Shown: piece by piece, positions 34,423-45,791 of the stretch
How positions within the stretch are numbered: the stretch's first letter is position 1
Layout: each line of letters begins with the position of its first letter
Source: Porodaedalea pini
Lineage: Eukaryota; Basidiomycota; Agaricomycetes; Hymenochaetales; Hymenochaetaceae
Length of the DNA stretch: 64,000 nucleotides
Assembly: GCA_002794775.1 (NCBI GenBank)
Contig: NBAY01000001.1
Span: 1,736,001 to 1,800,000, forward strand
Direction of reading: 5' to 3'
Position numbers and translations under genes: made by a program
Notes under the pieces: generated by a model
Told to the model about the DNA's origin: nothing
Databases searched by the model: none
What the model saw: the letters and a program-made list of their open reading frames with translations, nothing else

Positions 34423-36620
34423 ATGGCATACGCTATTTCTCCAGCCGTCGAGTCCTCGCCGATTCGAAAGTCTACGCTGAAGGACAACATCAAAGTAACA
34501 CCGCCGCGTTGTCATGCTTTCCTTCGCATCGTGTCTAATTTTTCCCCCGTTAAGTGCCTAATAATCTGCCTTGTCGTTGCAATTTCGAATTTCCAGTATG
34601 GCTTCGACACTGGAGTATGTTGCTCCACTTTCCCTGAGAAATCAGCTGACGATCCCCGCTCAATCCTATAGATCGTTAATGGTTTTCAAGCCATGCAGGG
34701 TTTTCTGCGTGTCTTTGGCGTTAAGTCGTCGACCGGAAAGTTTGTGATCGAGGTATCTAACTGTGTATGAGATTAAAAGGTGTTTTTGCTAACAGGATAT
34801 ATAGACGAAGTTTCAACAACTCATCACTAGCCTGCTTCAAGTCGGCCTCATCGTTTCTTCGCTTGCAAACGGTCCCCTTTCTGCTCGTTTTGGCCGCCGC
34901 GCAAGCTTCGCAGTCGCATCTATCTGTGGCTGCATCGGGATTACGATTCAGATTTTGGTCACCGCCCAGTGGCCTGTCTATCTGGGTCGTCTGCTTCTTG
35001 GTGAGCCACCGCTTGTGTTCTATCATGCGATGTAATTAAACATACTTGTACGTATACGAAGGAATATCAAACGGACTATACGCGAATGCGACCGTCCTAT
35101 ATATCAGTGAAGCTGCGCCAGCCCATCTTGTCCGCTCTGTCTTTGCCTTTTATTCAGATATAAGTGCTGACTCTTGTATCAGCGTGGCGTCTTGGTCTCT
35201 ACATTCCAGCCCTTCGTGAACTTAGGAACTTTCATCGGCGCAATCGTCTCGAACGCCCTCTCCAACAATCTTACGAAACTTTCGTACCAGATTCAGCTAT
35301 GCATCCTCTATGTCGTGCCTGTATGGCTATTCTTCGTCGTCTGGTTGGTCCCGGAGTCTCCGCGCTGGCTCCTCGTGAACGAGAGAAGACAGGAGGCTGA
35401 TCGTGCATTGGTCAGACTACGACCGAAGGGAACAACACGTGAAGAAATCGAGGAAGAGCTGAAATACATCGAGGAAGCAATACTCACTGAGAAGCAACTC
35501 GAAACTAATGTCGCCTGGAATGATATATGGAAGGGAACGGACTTGGTACTTCTCTTCTACTCCAGACTCGGGCATGCGATTGCTGACAGCACTCCTTATG
35601 AAGCGACGCACGCTCCTATGCATTGCATGTGCAACCTTTCACGCTGCCTCTGGTATTAATTTCATTGTTGGATGTGAGTCTTTCTTGCCATTTCTCGTGA
35701 CGCTCGCTCACTTCTTCCGCAGACGGCACATTTTTCTTCCAGATAGCCGGCGCGACTAAGCCCTTCATTGATACTGTCATCTTACAAAGTGTCAGCCTCT
35801 TCACGTCGCTTTGTGCTCTTCCAGTGACACGCCGCTTCGGACGGCGTACTCTACTTTTGTCGGGCTTCGGATTGACAACGCTTTCGATGTTCGCCGTCGC
35901 CCTCATTTATACAATCACAATATCCTCTGCAACCCCAGCCGATGGAAGAGCGCTTGTAGCCATGCTCTGCATATTCAATGGAACGTACGGCGCAACTATC
36001 GGACCGCTTAGCTGGACAACGGCGGGCGAGATGACGGCGAATCGCTTGCGCAGCCACGCCTTTGGGTTGGCCATGGCAGTCGGCTTCTTCTTCGCATGGC
36101 TCACCGTCTTTACCACCCCATATTTTATAAACACGGCAGACCTTAATTGGGGCGCGAAAGGTGCGGACTAGTTTAAACACGAGTATATATAGTTATTAGC
36201 TGACCATTTAACAAGTTGCTTGGATTTGGGCACCGTCGAACTTGATCACGTTCGTCTTCATATGTGCGTAGCAACAAGTCTCTTCTCCTCTAAGGTACTG
36301 AATACCGCCTCGCTTTCTCAGTCTTCTTCCTCCCTGAGACGAAGGGCAGGAAACTCGAAGAGCTCGACGAGTGAGTGATATAGTTGTAGAGAACTTCGTG
36401 AAAAAATCGTTTCTGACCGTAAAACTTAGGTTATTCAACGACCGCGTTCCAGCACGCAAATTTTCCTGTAAGATATCTTTCTCTCTAACATTGATGAATA
36501 AACTTACTAACTTGCTTCATTCATTCAGCGGTCAAGCTACGACCAGCTACTTTCGAAACGGACGATGACAAGGTGCCGACCGATGTCGAGGTCATCGAAG
36601 ATATCGAGAAGGCGAAGTAG
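34423..36620 (+). CDS. MFS sugar porter
   Basis: Eleven exons: 34423-34614, 34672-34752, 34805-35000, 35062-35129, 35183-35545, 35604-35673, 35723-36160, 36216-36263, 36322-36370, 36430-36467 and 36529-36620, giving 544 residues. Sugar-porter signatures: RFGRR, GRLLLG, PAHLRG, PESPRWLL between the two six-helix halves, a second RRFGRR, and PETKGRKLEELDELF at the end. It should move a hexose or oligosaccharide with protons across the plasma membrane. Introns 4 (GTCCGC donor) and 5 (AAG acceptor after TTATG) are atypical, but they restore the family sequence (SEAAPAHLRG and KGTDLRRTLL) exactly. An alternative reading as a frameshifted gene was considered and rejected on that basis. Confidence 0.88.
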
Positions 36621-36884
36621 GACAGGCTAAGAGCTTGTACGGCCGACAGATCTTCTTCTAATCTCCTTTTTCTTTCTCTTTTTTCAATGGTTTCGAATGT
36701 AAAATAGCGAACAAAGCTGTCTCATTTGCAAAGGTTCAGGCACTTCCACTGTATAGCGTCTCTCCGATGTGCACGACTCAGCTACCAGTCCAGTCACGAA
36801 GGCGGAACACTCCTGTCTGATTACTTGTCTGCACGCAGAAGGAAGTGGATACAGAAATCGCAGGAGTCATAGAGGCTGTTGAAT

Positions 36885-39195
36885 TCAAACATCTTCCCTT
36901 ATCAAGGATTCGCATCTCTCGTTTCGCGGAGTAATGATGCATTTGAACGGCAGCGGTTGGCTATGGGGTGCGTGGCGTCAAAATATGGTGTGAAACTTTC
37001 TCGAAACACAAACCTTGTAGCTCCGGACGAGAACTCAATGTCTGGTTTCACCTCCTTCCCCGTAGTAGGGTCAACCGGAGGCCGTATATCGAACACCGCG
37101 AGAACGTTCGCCATAATGAGCCAGATGCTTGCATCAACGAAGTAACGACCTGGACAGATTCTGTGAAAGGGACCAGTAACGGAGCGTTAGCAATGAACGG
37201 ATGCACAAGTTCGATATGAAGAAGGGGCATCACCTCCTTCCAAATCCGAAAACGATTGAACTTGGATCGTCTAAGCTGAACCCATTCAAGGCGTGGAGGA
37301 TATCATCCGTCTCCTCAACCTTCTTCATGAAGCGTTCAGGATTGAACTCGTGGGGACGAGGGAAATAGCTTTCGTCACGCATCATTTCCCTGTCGCAATT
37401 TAAATTTGAACCTTAAGTCGAAGGAACAGTGCTTTTCTTACCATATGTTTGGCAGGATGAGTGTTCCTGCGGGAATGCGTTTGCCTCGATAGATATCCTC
37501 TTCAATAGACTGATGCGGAATTCCTGGCGACGAGAGTAATCGATCACGTTCGGTCAAAAACCTAAACAATTGCCAAAGGAACTCACCCAGAGGTATAGGA
37601 GGGTTGAAGCTTATGCAAGATGAGTCAGATCGCTCTGCAGGAATGACGGAACAAATTTACCGCAATATCTCTTTCATAATGCAGTCGATATAAGGCAGGC
37701 TACGCCTATCTTCGAGGTTAGGGAGACGGTATTTGCCTACGACCTTGTCGATCTCCTCTTGCGCGCGTCTCACAACGTCCGGATAGCATGTCATTATCAA
37801 GAAAAATGTCGCGACAACCACCTCCGACTATCCAGGACGACAAGTTATTCAGTTATTTCTCATGAGCTTTCGTCCGAGAGAGTATATGATTGACTGAGCT
37901 TACCGTTTCGACTCCGGCTTTACGATCGGTCGTAAGAATCCAATCAAACGAGAATTTCGAGCGAATGTGAATACGTACCAGAGTATATAACCCCTCCAAC
38001 ATTCTTCATATTAATCTCGTGCTCTGAATCTTGCGCATTCCAACTTTCGTAGTCATCGAGCAGGCGACTCATCAGAGATGGAATCGCCGTTCCTGCAATC
38101 TACTCGAACAAATAAAAGCCGAACACACATCAAATCAGCTTTTATTCTATCCTAGGAAGGCTTTGAACGCTACTCACCCTTTGTTCACGTACATCGTTGT
38201 ATGGCTCATTGACCATGTCTTCCGTGAGTTTACGGGTGATCTCGGCCTCTCTTTTGAATCCTCCACCGGGAAACCATGAAGGGATATAGCGTACTATAAA
38301 GATCAGGATCAGCATATTTGCTCGCTTCTATAAAGGATATGGACGCAACGGAATGGGAAGAAGTCAACCAGCGTCGCGCCAGGAACACCTGCCGATACCG
38401 CTCGAGAAGTAGCCTCCACAGCTAGCTGCGCATATTTATCATCATCTGAGAGCACGTCGTGACCATAGGTCGCCTTTACTAAGGTAGCTGCGGTCAACCT
38501 TATATGCAGTCAAGTCAGTAAAGGTAGTGTAGAAAAGCAAAAAAATTACGCTGACCGATTTATGAGATGCCTGAAGTTCCCTGGATCGTCAAGAATATTG
38601 CGAAGGAAAACCTTGACCTGTTCTGTCTGCAGAGGTCGGAAAGTATGTATGGCTTGCGAGTTGAAATATTGCTGCATGAGTCTGCGTTGCCTGCGAAAAC
38701 GGTCTCCATAGCCCATGAAAGTGATCATCTGACCCCAACCCATCCTAGAAGACCATCAGAAATTGCCAAACAGTCAGTGACCAGGATCGCAAACACACAT
38801 CTCTCCGAGTAGGACCAGGCGTGGTCGATCCGAATAGTTCGCGCCTCTCCGGTCCATCAAATCTCGAGCTGCTTCAGATGAATTGATAATAAGGGTGGGA
38901 CGTCCGACAATGGAGACATAGATGACATCGCCTGACGATAGAGATTCTAACTAACTGAAATTACGGAAAAACTACACAGCTTACCCCATTTCTTTCCCCA
39001 CTCCGCGAATACCTTCCACTGGTAATCAATAGGTATAATGCGAAGATGTCCTATGATTGGGTCGGCAGGTGGGCCAGGAGGCAGCTCATAACGGGCGGAC
39101 TTCTTGCGACGAATCCAAGCCAACACCAGTATGCATACTCCCAAGGCGGCTAGAGAAGATTTTGAACGAAGCACAGTAGAAGCTAGGGCGTCCAT
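36885..39195 (-). CDS. Cytochrome P450 (copy 3)
   Basis: Thirteen exons in transcript order: 39195-38985, 38931-38799, 38744-38556, 38498-38350, 38293-38178, 38099-37979, 37917-37904 (14 nt), 37827-37661, 37609-37587 (23 nt), 37523-37442, 37389-37234, 37160-37014 and 36960-36885, giving 527 residues. N-terminal anchor SLAALGVCILVLAWI, then PPGPPADPIIGH; I-helix AGVET; ExxR in MKEILRFNP; heme loop FGFGRRICPGR. No lesion. It carries two introns absent from the copy at 19329 (after LR and after NIW). The first six exon lengths after exon 1 (133/189/149/116/121/14) are identical. A TATATAA box is at 39243-39249. Probably an ER monooxygenase of unknown substrate. Confidence 0.9.
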
Positions 39196-40377
39196 GAGGG
39201 AAACAAGCAACTCGGTGACTCCGCCTTTCAAGATCTCTACAGTTATATAGCACTCATTGGCGTCGCATGCAGTCGGTGCGCTAGCTGTTATGAGTAACGT
39301 CTAGTATATCATCCCTGACACGCCTGATGTGAAAGAATGGTCTGTTCTTCGCTTTTCTTCGACCCTTTACCGACTGAATTGCGCAGTAAGCTCCATAATT
39401 CTAGGGTTCTGACTCGCTCTCTCGTACGGCGCTATGTTCTAGATCGTTTGTTCTATAAGTCGATTTCTGGACACGCTTCGTACCTGGTGGTAAACTGCTT
39501 TTGTACTACTTGGGACTCGAGATTTCACGGCGATGGGACACATGTCGTCGAGCAGCGTTGTTAGCCTCATCGAAGCATAAGCGAAGGGTGCATGCTTCGA
39601 AGTCGGATCAGAAGTTAGGCTACATGGGCACCACAAACGGCTAGTCTCGGATCGAAAATTCAGCTGAGCAGTGAATTGCGACTCGATAAGGCAATTGCAA
39701 TTACAAACATCGGCAATCCGGAGGTATTTTCGGGTGCATCGCCTTTCCAGGAGAACCTCACGTGGCGAAATGCAGGCTTCGAAAATTTCGGCAAGTAGGC
39801 TTTGTTGTATAGCAAGGGTCGTGACCAGCGATATACAGGTGGTTCTCAAAAGTCTTCGGCCCCCTGTTTAAGGAAACTGATTTGCATTGCTTAATCCGGT
39901 ATGTAACCGTGTGAACTGAACCTTCATGTCGTGACATTCATAGTCCTCCTTCTCAGTGGCATGCAAAATGGACAAAAAAAAATAGATGCACTTCTCTATA
40001 TGCTAAATTTTTGTACAAATGATAAGGATAAATATTATGGATGCATTTTTGCAAGAGTAAGCCCTAATATCAATATTTTCTCTGCAAAACGACAAGATAC
40101 TCCAATTGGCACACTGAAACGTAGCAAAAACCGGGCTCAGATAGCGTGGGAAAATAAAAAAATCCGGATAAAACACGCCCAGTCTGACCTCAGGCCTCTG
40201 TTAGCATTGCCAGGTGTCCTCCGACTCTCCACGAATTTTTCAAAGGCAATTGCCATCTGAGATTGCAAGAAGAAATCGAACGGCGAAGGCGTCAAAGCTC
40301 GGACAGCAGTCTCTCTCACATAAGAATGCAGTTGAAATTAGAATTTAAGAAACAATCGCGTGAGTCGGACTCGGAGT
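39196..40377. other. Intergenic stretch
   Basis: 1.2 kb without a recognisable gene. It holds the P450 promoter at its left end. Confidence 0.3.
39243..39249 (-). promoter_or_regulatory. TATA box of P450 copy 3
   Basis: TATATAA on the minus strand about 50 bp before the start codon, with a CCAAT at about 39255-39259. Confidence 0.5.
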
Positions 40378-42330
40378 GATGTATACATTTTATTTCAACA
40401 TATGGTTGCGTTCGTGTTTAGGAGACACAATGATCTCACCAGATATTCTACTCACGCGCGCATATGTAGGCCTCCTTAGACTCAAGCCTTCAAATTAGCA
40501 GCATCGGCAACACCATCCTTATCCGGGCCGTCATCGAAGACAGTCGTGCGGCGCATGTCACGAATCTCCATCTGGTCGTTGAACGGTATGGCGCGATGCA
40601 TCGTGCAACGATTGTCTAGGAGGCAATACAGTCAGAACCGTCGAAGACTGGGTACGAGTAAGTCCTCACCCCAGAATACCTGTGTTCAAGAACACGAATT
40701 AGTCCAGAACCGATGCGAGAAGTTAAGTTAGTGACAGACTCACGAGATCACCAGGTTGATACCACTTCACGGCCATAGTGTACTGAGGCTGTGCGCAATG
40801 AGCTAGAAGCTCCGTTATGAGCTTCAAGGCCTCGTCCTTCGGCATTCCGACGATCTCAGCAGCGTGAGCGGCGATGTAAAGTGTCTAATGGCCTTGAGCA
40901 TCCGAAATCATGTTATAAAGCAGCATACCTCTTCGCCGTCTGGGGCTATCTGGACGAGCTAAGGGTAACCTCGCTGCCTGCCATTCCTTTCATGCTCGGC
41001 AACGCTCTTGAACTCTTCCGGCGCAGCGACTTGACGAGAGTGCCAGACACTAAATTACAAGAAGGCATTGACGATCAGAACGTCTGGCGTCCATAAGTAC
41101 TCACTCATGCTTGCAGACTAGTCCACGGAGCTTGGCCTTACATTCCTCCGGAAGGTCCCGTTACGCACGACGCACATCGGCAAAGCCAGTATCACCTCCT
41201 TCCTTGGGAACACGGTGGGCAAGGAGGAGTGAATACTTGCTGCGATGCTGGTTGAAGGACGAGTCCGTGTGCCACAACGTATTTCCTAACTCAAACGACA
41301 CGAACCCGTTCATTATGAGAAAAACTCGTTGGCTGTATCTAACCTTTGTTGTACCACCACCGGCGACTATTTTTCTGAATCATGGTTCCATCGTCGTTGG
41401 TGTTGCCAGCATCGAACAGCTCCGGATAACCGAAGCGACCCGGTATTATCAGACCTCGAAGCTTGGGAAGTATTAAGAGTCCGCCCAATTGCCTGCTGAA
41501 CGCGATGTGCGTTTCATCAGTCAGCCCAGTATTTCGATAGACTGTCAACCCGAATCTAAGTAGTCGTTCAGTGACTGATGTTTATTGCGTATCGACTCCT
41601 TAAGTACCTGTTCTGGGCTTCAATGATATCCTTGATCTGCGCATCTGAAACTGGCTTGGAGAAGTCAATTCCGTTAATCCTGTAAGAAGTTTAATAAGTG
41701 CGAAAACACTAAGCACGAATGATTACATCCTTACTCGGCGCCGAATGTAGGATGGAGAGACTTGCATGTCAAGGAGCCTATCTGGATAAGTTCCGAGGCA
41801 GACGTATTGAGTTGTCCGCCCATGGTTGTTGACAAGCCCAGAATTTACTGAAATCAGTACGGTTAGAAGCGTCTGCCAGTGAGGGCCCGGAGATGCTCAG
41901 AGCATCTCGGTCTCAGCGGCGTCTCTTATTTGAAGGAGTGCGGTCCGTGCACTATCCGAGTCGTAGGGTTTGGAGTCGAGAAGAATACGAGGAGTCATGA
42001 ACTGTTTGTCAGCGAGAGCAGGACTTACAAAATCTAGAAGCAGAGACACGAAACAGCAGACGGAGCAGGATCATTGCCGGGTTTCCGCTATTCAGTGGCT
42101 ATTTTTGAGACTAAGGAAGAGGGTGAACGGCAGATGATAACTGATTGCTGGTGGATGAAAGAATGCCAAAAAGAGCTCGAAAGAACGTGCGCGAGTAATC
42201 GTGAAGCTAGCTCGAAGCTGCAAATCACATGTATCTGACAGCGGCTAGAGGTAGAAAGAAACATCAGCTGAGCAAATGTGCATGGTAGATTTAGAGGAAA
42301 TGAACAACTTGAAGGAGAAAGTAAACGTCC
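40378..42330. repeat. Tandem segmental duplication, unit 1 (approximate ends)
   Basis: About 1.95 kb, homologous to 43455-45425 in the same orientation. It spans a dioxygenase copy plus its 3' flank (TTCAACATATGGTTGCGTTCG) and its 5' flank (GGAGTCGAGAAGAATACG, GCAGATGATAACTGATTGCT). Limits were set by eye. Confidence 0.75.
40482..41823 (-). pseudogene. Fe(II)/2-oxoglutarate dioxygenase pseudogene (copy 3)
   Basis: All eight exons and splice sites remain: 41823-41735, 41679-41608, 41555-41344, 41285-41105, 41049-40929, 40884-40744, 40679-40670 (10 nt) and 40615-40482. Two nonsense codons kill it. A TAA at 41163-41161 replaces the Tyr of RRAYRD after the HxD motif. A TAG at 40961-40959 replaces the Lys of the HKL motif. 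The other copies read through both sites. Frame and splice sites being intact points to recent inactivation after the tandem duplication. Exon 1 is 89 nt, as in copy 4, against 134 nt in copies 1 and 2. Confidence 0.88.
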
Positions 42331-42962
42331 TACATAAAAGGGTAATTGTCTTTTCCTTTCCTTTGTTTGCATTTATTAGCAAAACTGCACGGACCTAAAG
42401 AGTACGTTGCGCATATACACACCCTCAGTTCTATACCGAGAGGACTGTTTTTTTTTTTTTTTTTTTCTTTTAAATCTAAAAGCTATGAGCTTACTGGATT
42501 TCAGACATATCTGAACTTTGAAGTGAGCTTTGGAGCTAGATGGGCTCGTGACCAACGTATTACTACATTCCTGCTGGAGTACAGAAGCCAATTAGTTTCG
42601 TTCAAAAAAAAAAGTTCTCCACTCTAAAGTGTTATTTGCACTGATACGGTCTAGTATCATATAGAGGTAAATATATTAAAATTAGAAGAACAGAGAGAGT
42701 GCTGAGAGCAAGGAGAAAGAAAAAAAGAGACCTCTCCAGCCATAGGAATTCAGCGATGTGTTGAATTTAAGTGGTTAAGCCCAAATGACACATGAAATCC
42801 ATTCAATGATATTATACATTTCTATCTGACCGAGATTTCCCACTACGCAGCCTGGCATAAGCCTTTATAAACAAGTAACGTTCTACTAGTATTCTTCATG
42901 ACATGGAGCCAAGTACTTCTGCGTGCCTACTAGTTCAGTTGTTCGCTTTTCTAGCTTTGCGA
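41824..42962. other. Intergenic stretch with duplicated 5' flank
   Basis: The first 500 bp match the upstream flank of copy 4 (from 44927). Beyond about 42330 there is a 20 T tract near 42448-42467 and no recognisable gene. Confidence 0.4.
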
Positions 42963-43459
42963 TTAGGCCTTGGCCTCCAAGGCTTCTATGAGAGGTATGA
43001 CGACGTTCTCTCGTCGGAGTGACGCGTCCTGACTCGGCAGGACGACTTTCGGGAGAAGCGGCACTCGACGGGTCTTCTGTATCTTAAGGCCTTTGTTCCC
43101 GAAGTAGCGATCGCTCTCAAAATTCAAGCAATCGTTAGCCCAAGCCCATTCCCCGAGTCCGTCCAGGTACTGCTGGACCTGGCAATCCAAGTCAGGACCT
43201 TAAGAAGCATGAGCTTCAGGCCGTCCAGGAACTTCGTTTCCAACTCGGCGTGATACCGTTCGACCCAGTCCATGGGTCCTGCAAGTCAATCTTGAGTTCG
43301 CGCTTGGCCAAAGTCATAATGTTGTGGCGGTCGTCGCCAGTCGCTTGCTCCTTTGTTGTATGAAGTGATATCCTGAAATTGATATTCCACTTCAACGTTT
43401 CAAACAGTCGAAGCGAACTTAGGACTTACGTTGTCAAGAATGATCAGTTCCGTAATGTA
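42963..43459 (-). pseudogene. Sesquiterpene synthase fragment, C-terminal, disrupted
   Basis: Minus-strand reading: YITELIILDN, an intron (GTAAGT to TTTCAG), then DITSYNK. Together these give the class I terpene cyclase NSE triad N-D-x-x-S-x-x-x-E, with a +1 shift just before the Glu. RHNIMTLAKRELKIDLQ follows in a second frame, MDWVERYHAELETKFLDGLK in a third, and QQYLDGLGEWAWANDC with FESDRYFG in the last. FESDRY is the conserved Arg-Tyr pair about 80 residues after NSE. In intact enzymes NSE and an upstream D(D/E)xxD motif bind Mg and farnesyl diphosphate. The N-terminal half is absent: the fragment stops where the duplicated dioxygenase unit begins. At least three frameshifts, so non-functional. 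Confidence 0.75.
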
Positions 43460-45425
43460 CATTTTTCTTTCAACATATGATTGCGTTCGTGTTTAGGAGA
43501 CATAGTAATCTCACCAGATATAGCCTTATAATCACGTCGGGACGCAGGCTTCCTCATACCTAAGCCTGCATGCTAGCAGCATTAGGAACGCCATCCTTAT
43601 CCGGGCCGTCATCGAAGACAGTCGTGCGGCGCATGTCACGAACTTCCATCTGGTCGCTGAACGGTGTGGCGCGATGCATCGTGCAACGATTGTCTAGAAG
43701 GCAATAGATTCAGAACCAACAGAAAGTGAGTCTGAGTAAGTCCTCACCCCAGAACACCTGTGTTCAAGAACACGAATCAGTCCAGAACCAATGTGAAAAG
43801 TTAAGTTGGTGACAAGCTCACGAGATCACCAGGTTGGTACCACTTCACGGCCATAGTGTACTGAGGCTGTGTGCAATGAGCTAGGAGCTCCGTTATGAGC
43901 TTCAAGCCCTCGTCCTTCGGCATTCCGACGATCTCAGCAGCGTGAGCAGCGATGTAAAGCGTCTAGAAGCATTAAGCATCTGAAAACATGTGGCGAATTT
44001 AAACCTACCTCATCACCGTCAGGGGCTATCTGGACGAGCTTGTGATAAGCTCCCTGCCTGATACTCCTTTCCTGCTCGGTAATATTAATACTCTTGAACT
44101 CTTCCGGCGCAGCGATTTGACGGGAGTGCCAGACACTAGATTACAAGAAGGCATTGACGATCAGAACGTATGACGTCGATAAGTACCTTCAAAGCATCAG
44201 TACTCACTCGTGCCTGCAGACTAGTCCACGGAGCTTGGCCTTGCGCTCCTCCGGAAGGTCCCGGTACGCACGACGAACATCGGCAAAGCCAGTATCACCT
44301 CCTTCCTTGGGAACACGGTGGGCAAGGAGGAGTGAATACTTGCTGCGATGCTGGTTGAAGGACGAGTCCGTGTGCCACAATGCATTTCCTAAGTCAATCG
44401 GCATGAACCCATTTATCATCAAAAGATTCGTTGACCTAATCTGACCTTTTTTGTACCACCACCGGCGGCTATTTTTCTGGATTATGGTCCCGTCTTCGTT
44501 GGTGTTGCCAACATCGATCATCTCCGGATAACCGAAGCGACCGGGTGATGTCAGGCCTCGAAGCCTGGGAAGCACTGAGAGTTCGCCCAGTTGCCTGCTG
44601 AACGCGATGTGCGTTTCATCAGTCAGCCCAGTGTTTCGATAGACTGTCACCCCGAATCTAAGTAGTTGTTCAGTGACTGATGTTTATTGCATATCGACTC
44701 CTTAGGTACTTGTTCTGGGCTTCAATGATATCCTTGATCTGCGCATCTGAAACTGGCTTGGAGAAGTCAATTCCGTCAATCCTGTGAGAAGCCCTATAAG
44801 TGCGAAAACACTAAGCACGAGTGATTTCCATTCTTACTCGGCGCCGAATGTAGGATGGAGAGGCTTGCACGTCAAGGAGCCTATCTGGATAAGTTCCGAG
44901 GCAGACGTATTGAGTTGTCCGCCCATGGTTGTTGACAAGCCCAGAATTTACTGAAATCAGTACGGTTTCAAGCGTCTGAGGGCCCTGTGGGAGATGCTCA
45001 GAGAGCATCTTGGTCTCAGTCACTTCTCTTATTTGAGGGAGTACGGACCGCGCATTGTCCGAGTCGTAGGTTTGGAGTCGAGAAGAATACGAAGAGTCAT
45101 GGGTGCCAGTGAACTGTTTGTCAGCGAGAGTGGGACTCACAAGTCTAGAAGCATAGAGGATGCAAAAACAGCAGACGGAGCGGGATCATTGCCGGGTATC
45201 CGTTATTCAGTGGTTATATTTAAGATTAAGGAAGAGGGTGGACGGCAGATGATAACTGATTGCTGGTGGATGAAAGAATGTTAAAAAGAGCTCGAAGCTG
45301 CGAAGCACAAATATCGGACAGCGGCTCAGCGTGAGAGGCAGAAAGGAACGTCAGCTGAGCAGACGTATATGGCGACGGCACGATGAGTAAGCCAAGAGGA
45401 AATTATGAAGGAGAAAGGAACAGAA
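43455..45425. repeat. Tandem segmental duplication, unit 2 (approximate ends)
   Basis: Partner of 40378-42330. Its left edge coincides with the truncation point of the terpene synthase fragment, so this may be the copy whose insertion cut that gene. Confidence 0.7.
43560..44926 (-). CDS. Fe(II)/2-oxoglutarate dioxygenase, TauD/TfdA type (copy 4)
   Basis: Eight exons in transcript order: 44926-44838, 44781-44710, 44657-44446, 44388-44208, 44135-44009, 43962-43822, 43757-43748 (10 nt) and 43693-43560, giving 321 residues. Exon 5 is 6 nt longer than in the paralogues (two extra residues). HxD (LWHTDSSF), the distal His and the Arg are present, and neither nonsense change of copy 3 occurs. Exon 1 is 45 nt shorter than in copies 1 and 2, so the N-terminus is 15 residues shorter. 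Intron 3 (57 nt) is in frame without a stop, so retention would still give a readable protein. Confidence 0.9.
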
Positions 45426-45791
45426 GGTAAGAGGAACTCACTTTAGTCTACACACATTCGCTAAGAAAGGCTTATACACACAGGAGTTACTCACGACGAA
45501 CAGATTCAGCCATAGTGATGCAAGTATTCTTGTTTAATTGACCAAGCTGAAGGACGGGAATTGAGCCGCATCATAGAATGATGGCACGGTGGTTCGAGAT
45601 AGACTAGAAGATGAAGCACTTATGAGTGCGTTAAGGTGATCGATGCTGGTAGTTCTTTTTATCTGATTAGGAAGACCCGTCGTTTACTCCGTTGCATACC
45701 AAGGCAATGTATTATCATAAGAACCTTGAGATGCATATAAAAAGGGGGATTGAATAAATATAACGGAGGCCCACAGATAAGCCCGCTCGGT
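44927..45791. other. Intergenic stretch
   Basis: Duplicated upstream flank of copy 4 to about 45425; the rest is the 3' flank of the GH17-like gene. Nothing else seen. Confidence 0.35.

Noticed and set aside
35546..35603. Apparent frameshift in the sugar porter
   Set aside because: A 58 nt intron with a GTACTT donor and a TTATGAAG acceptor restores the family sequence KGTDLRRTLL in frame.
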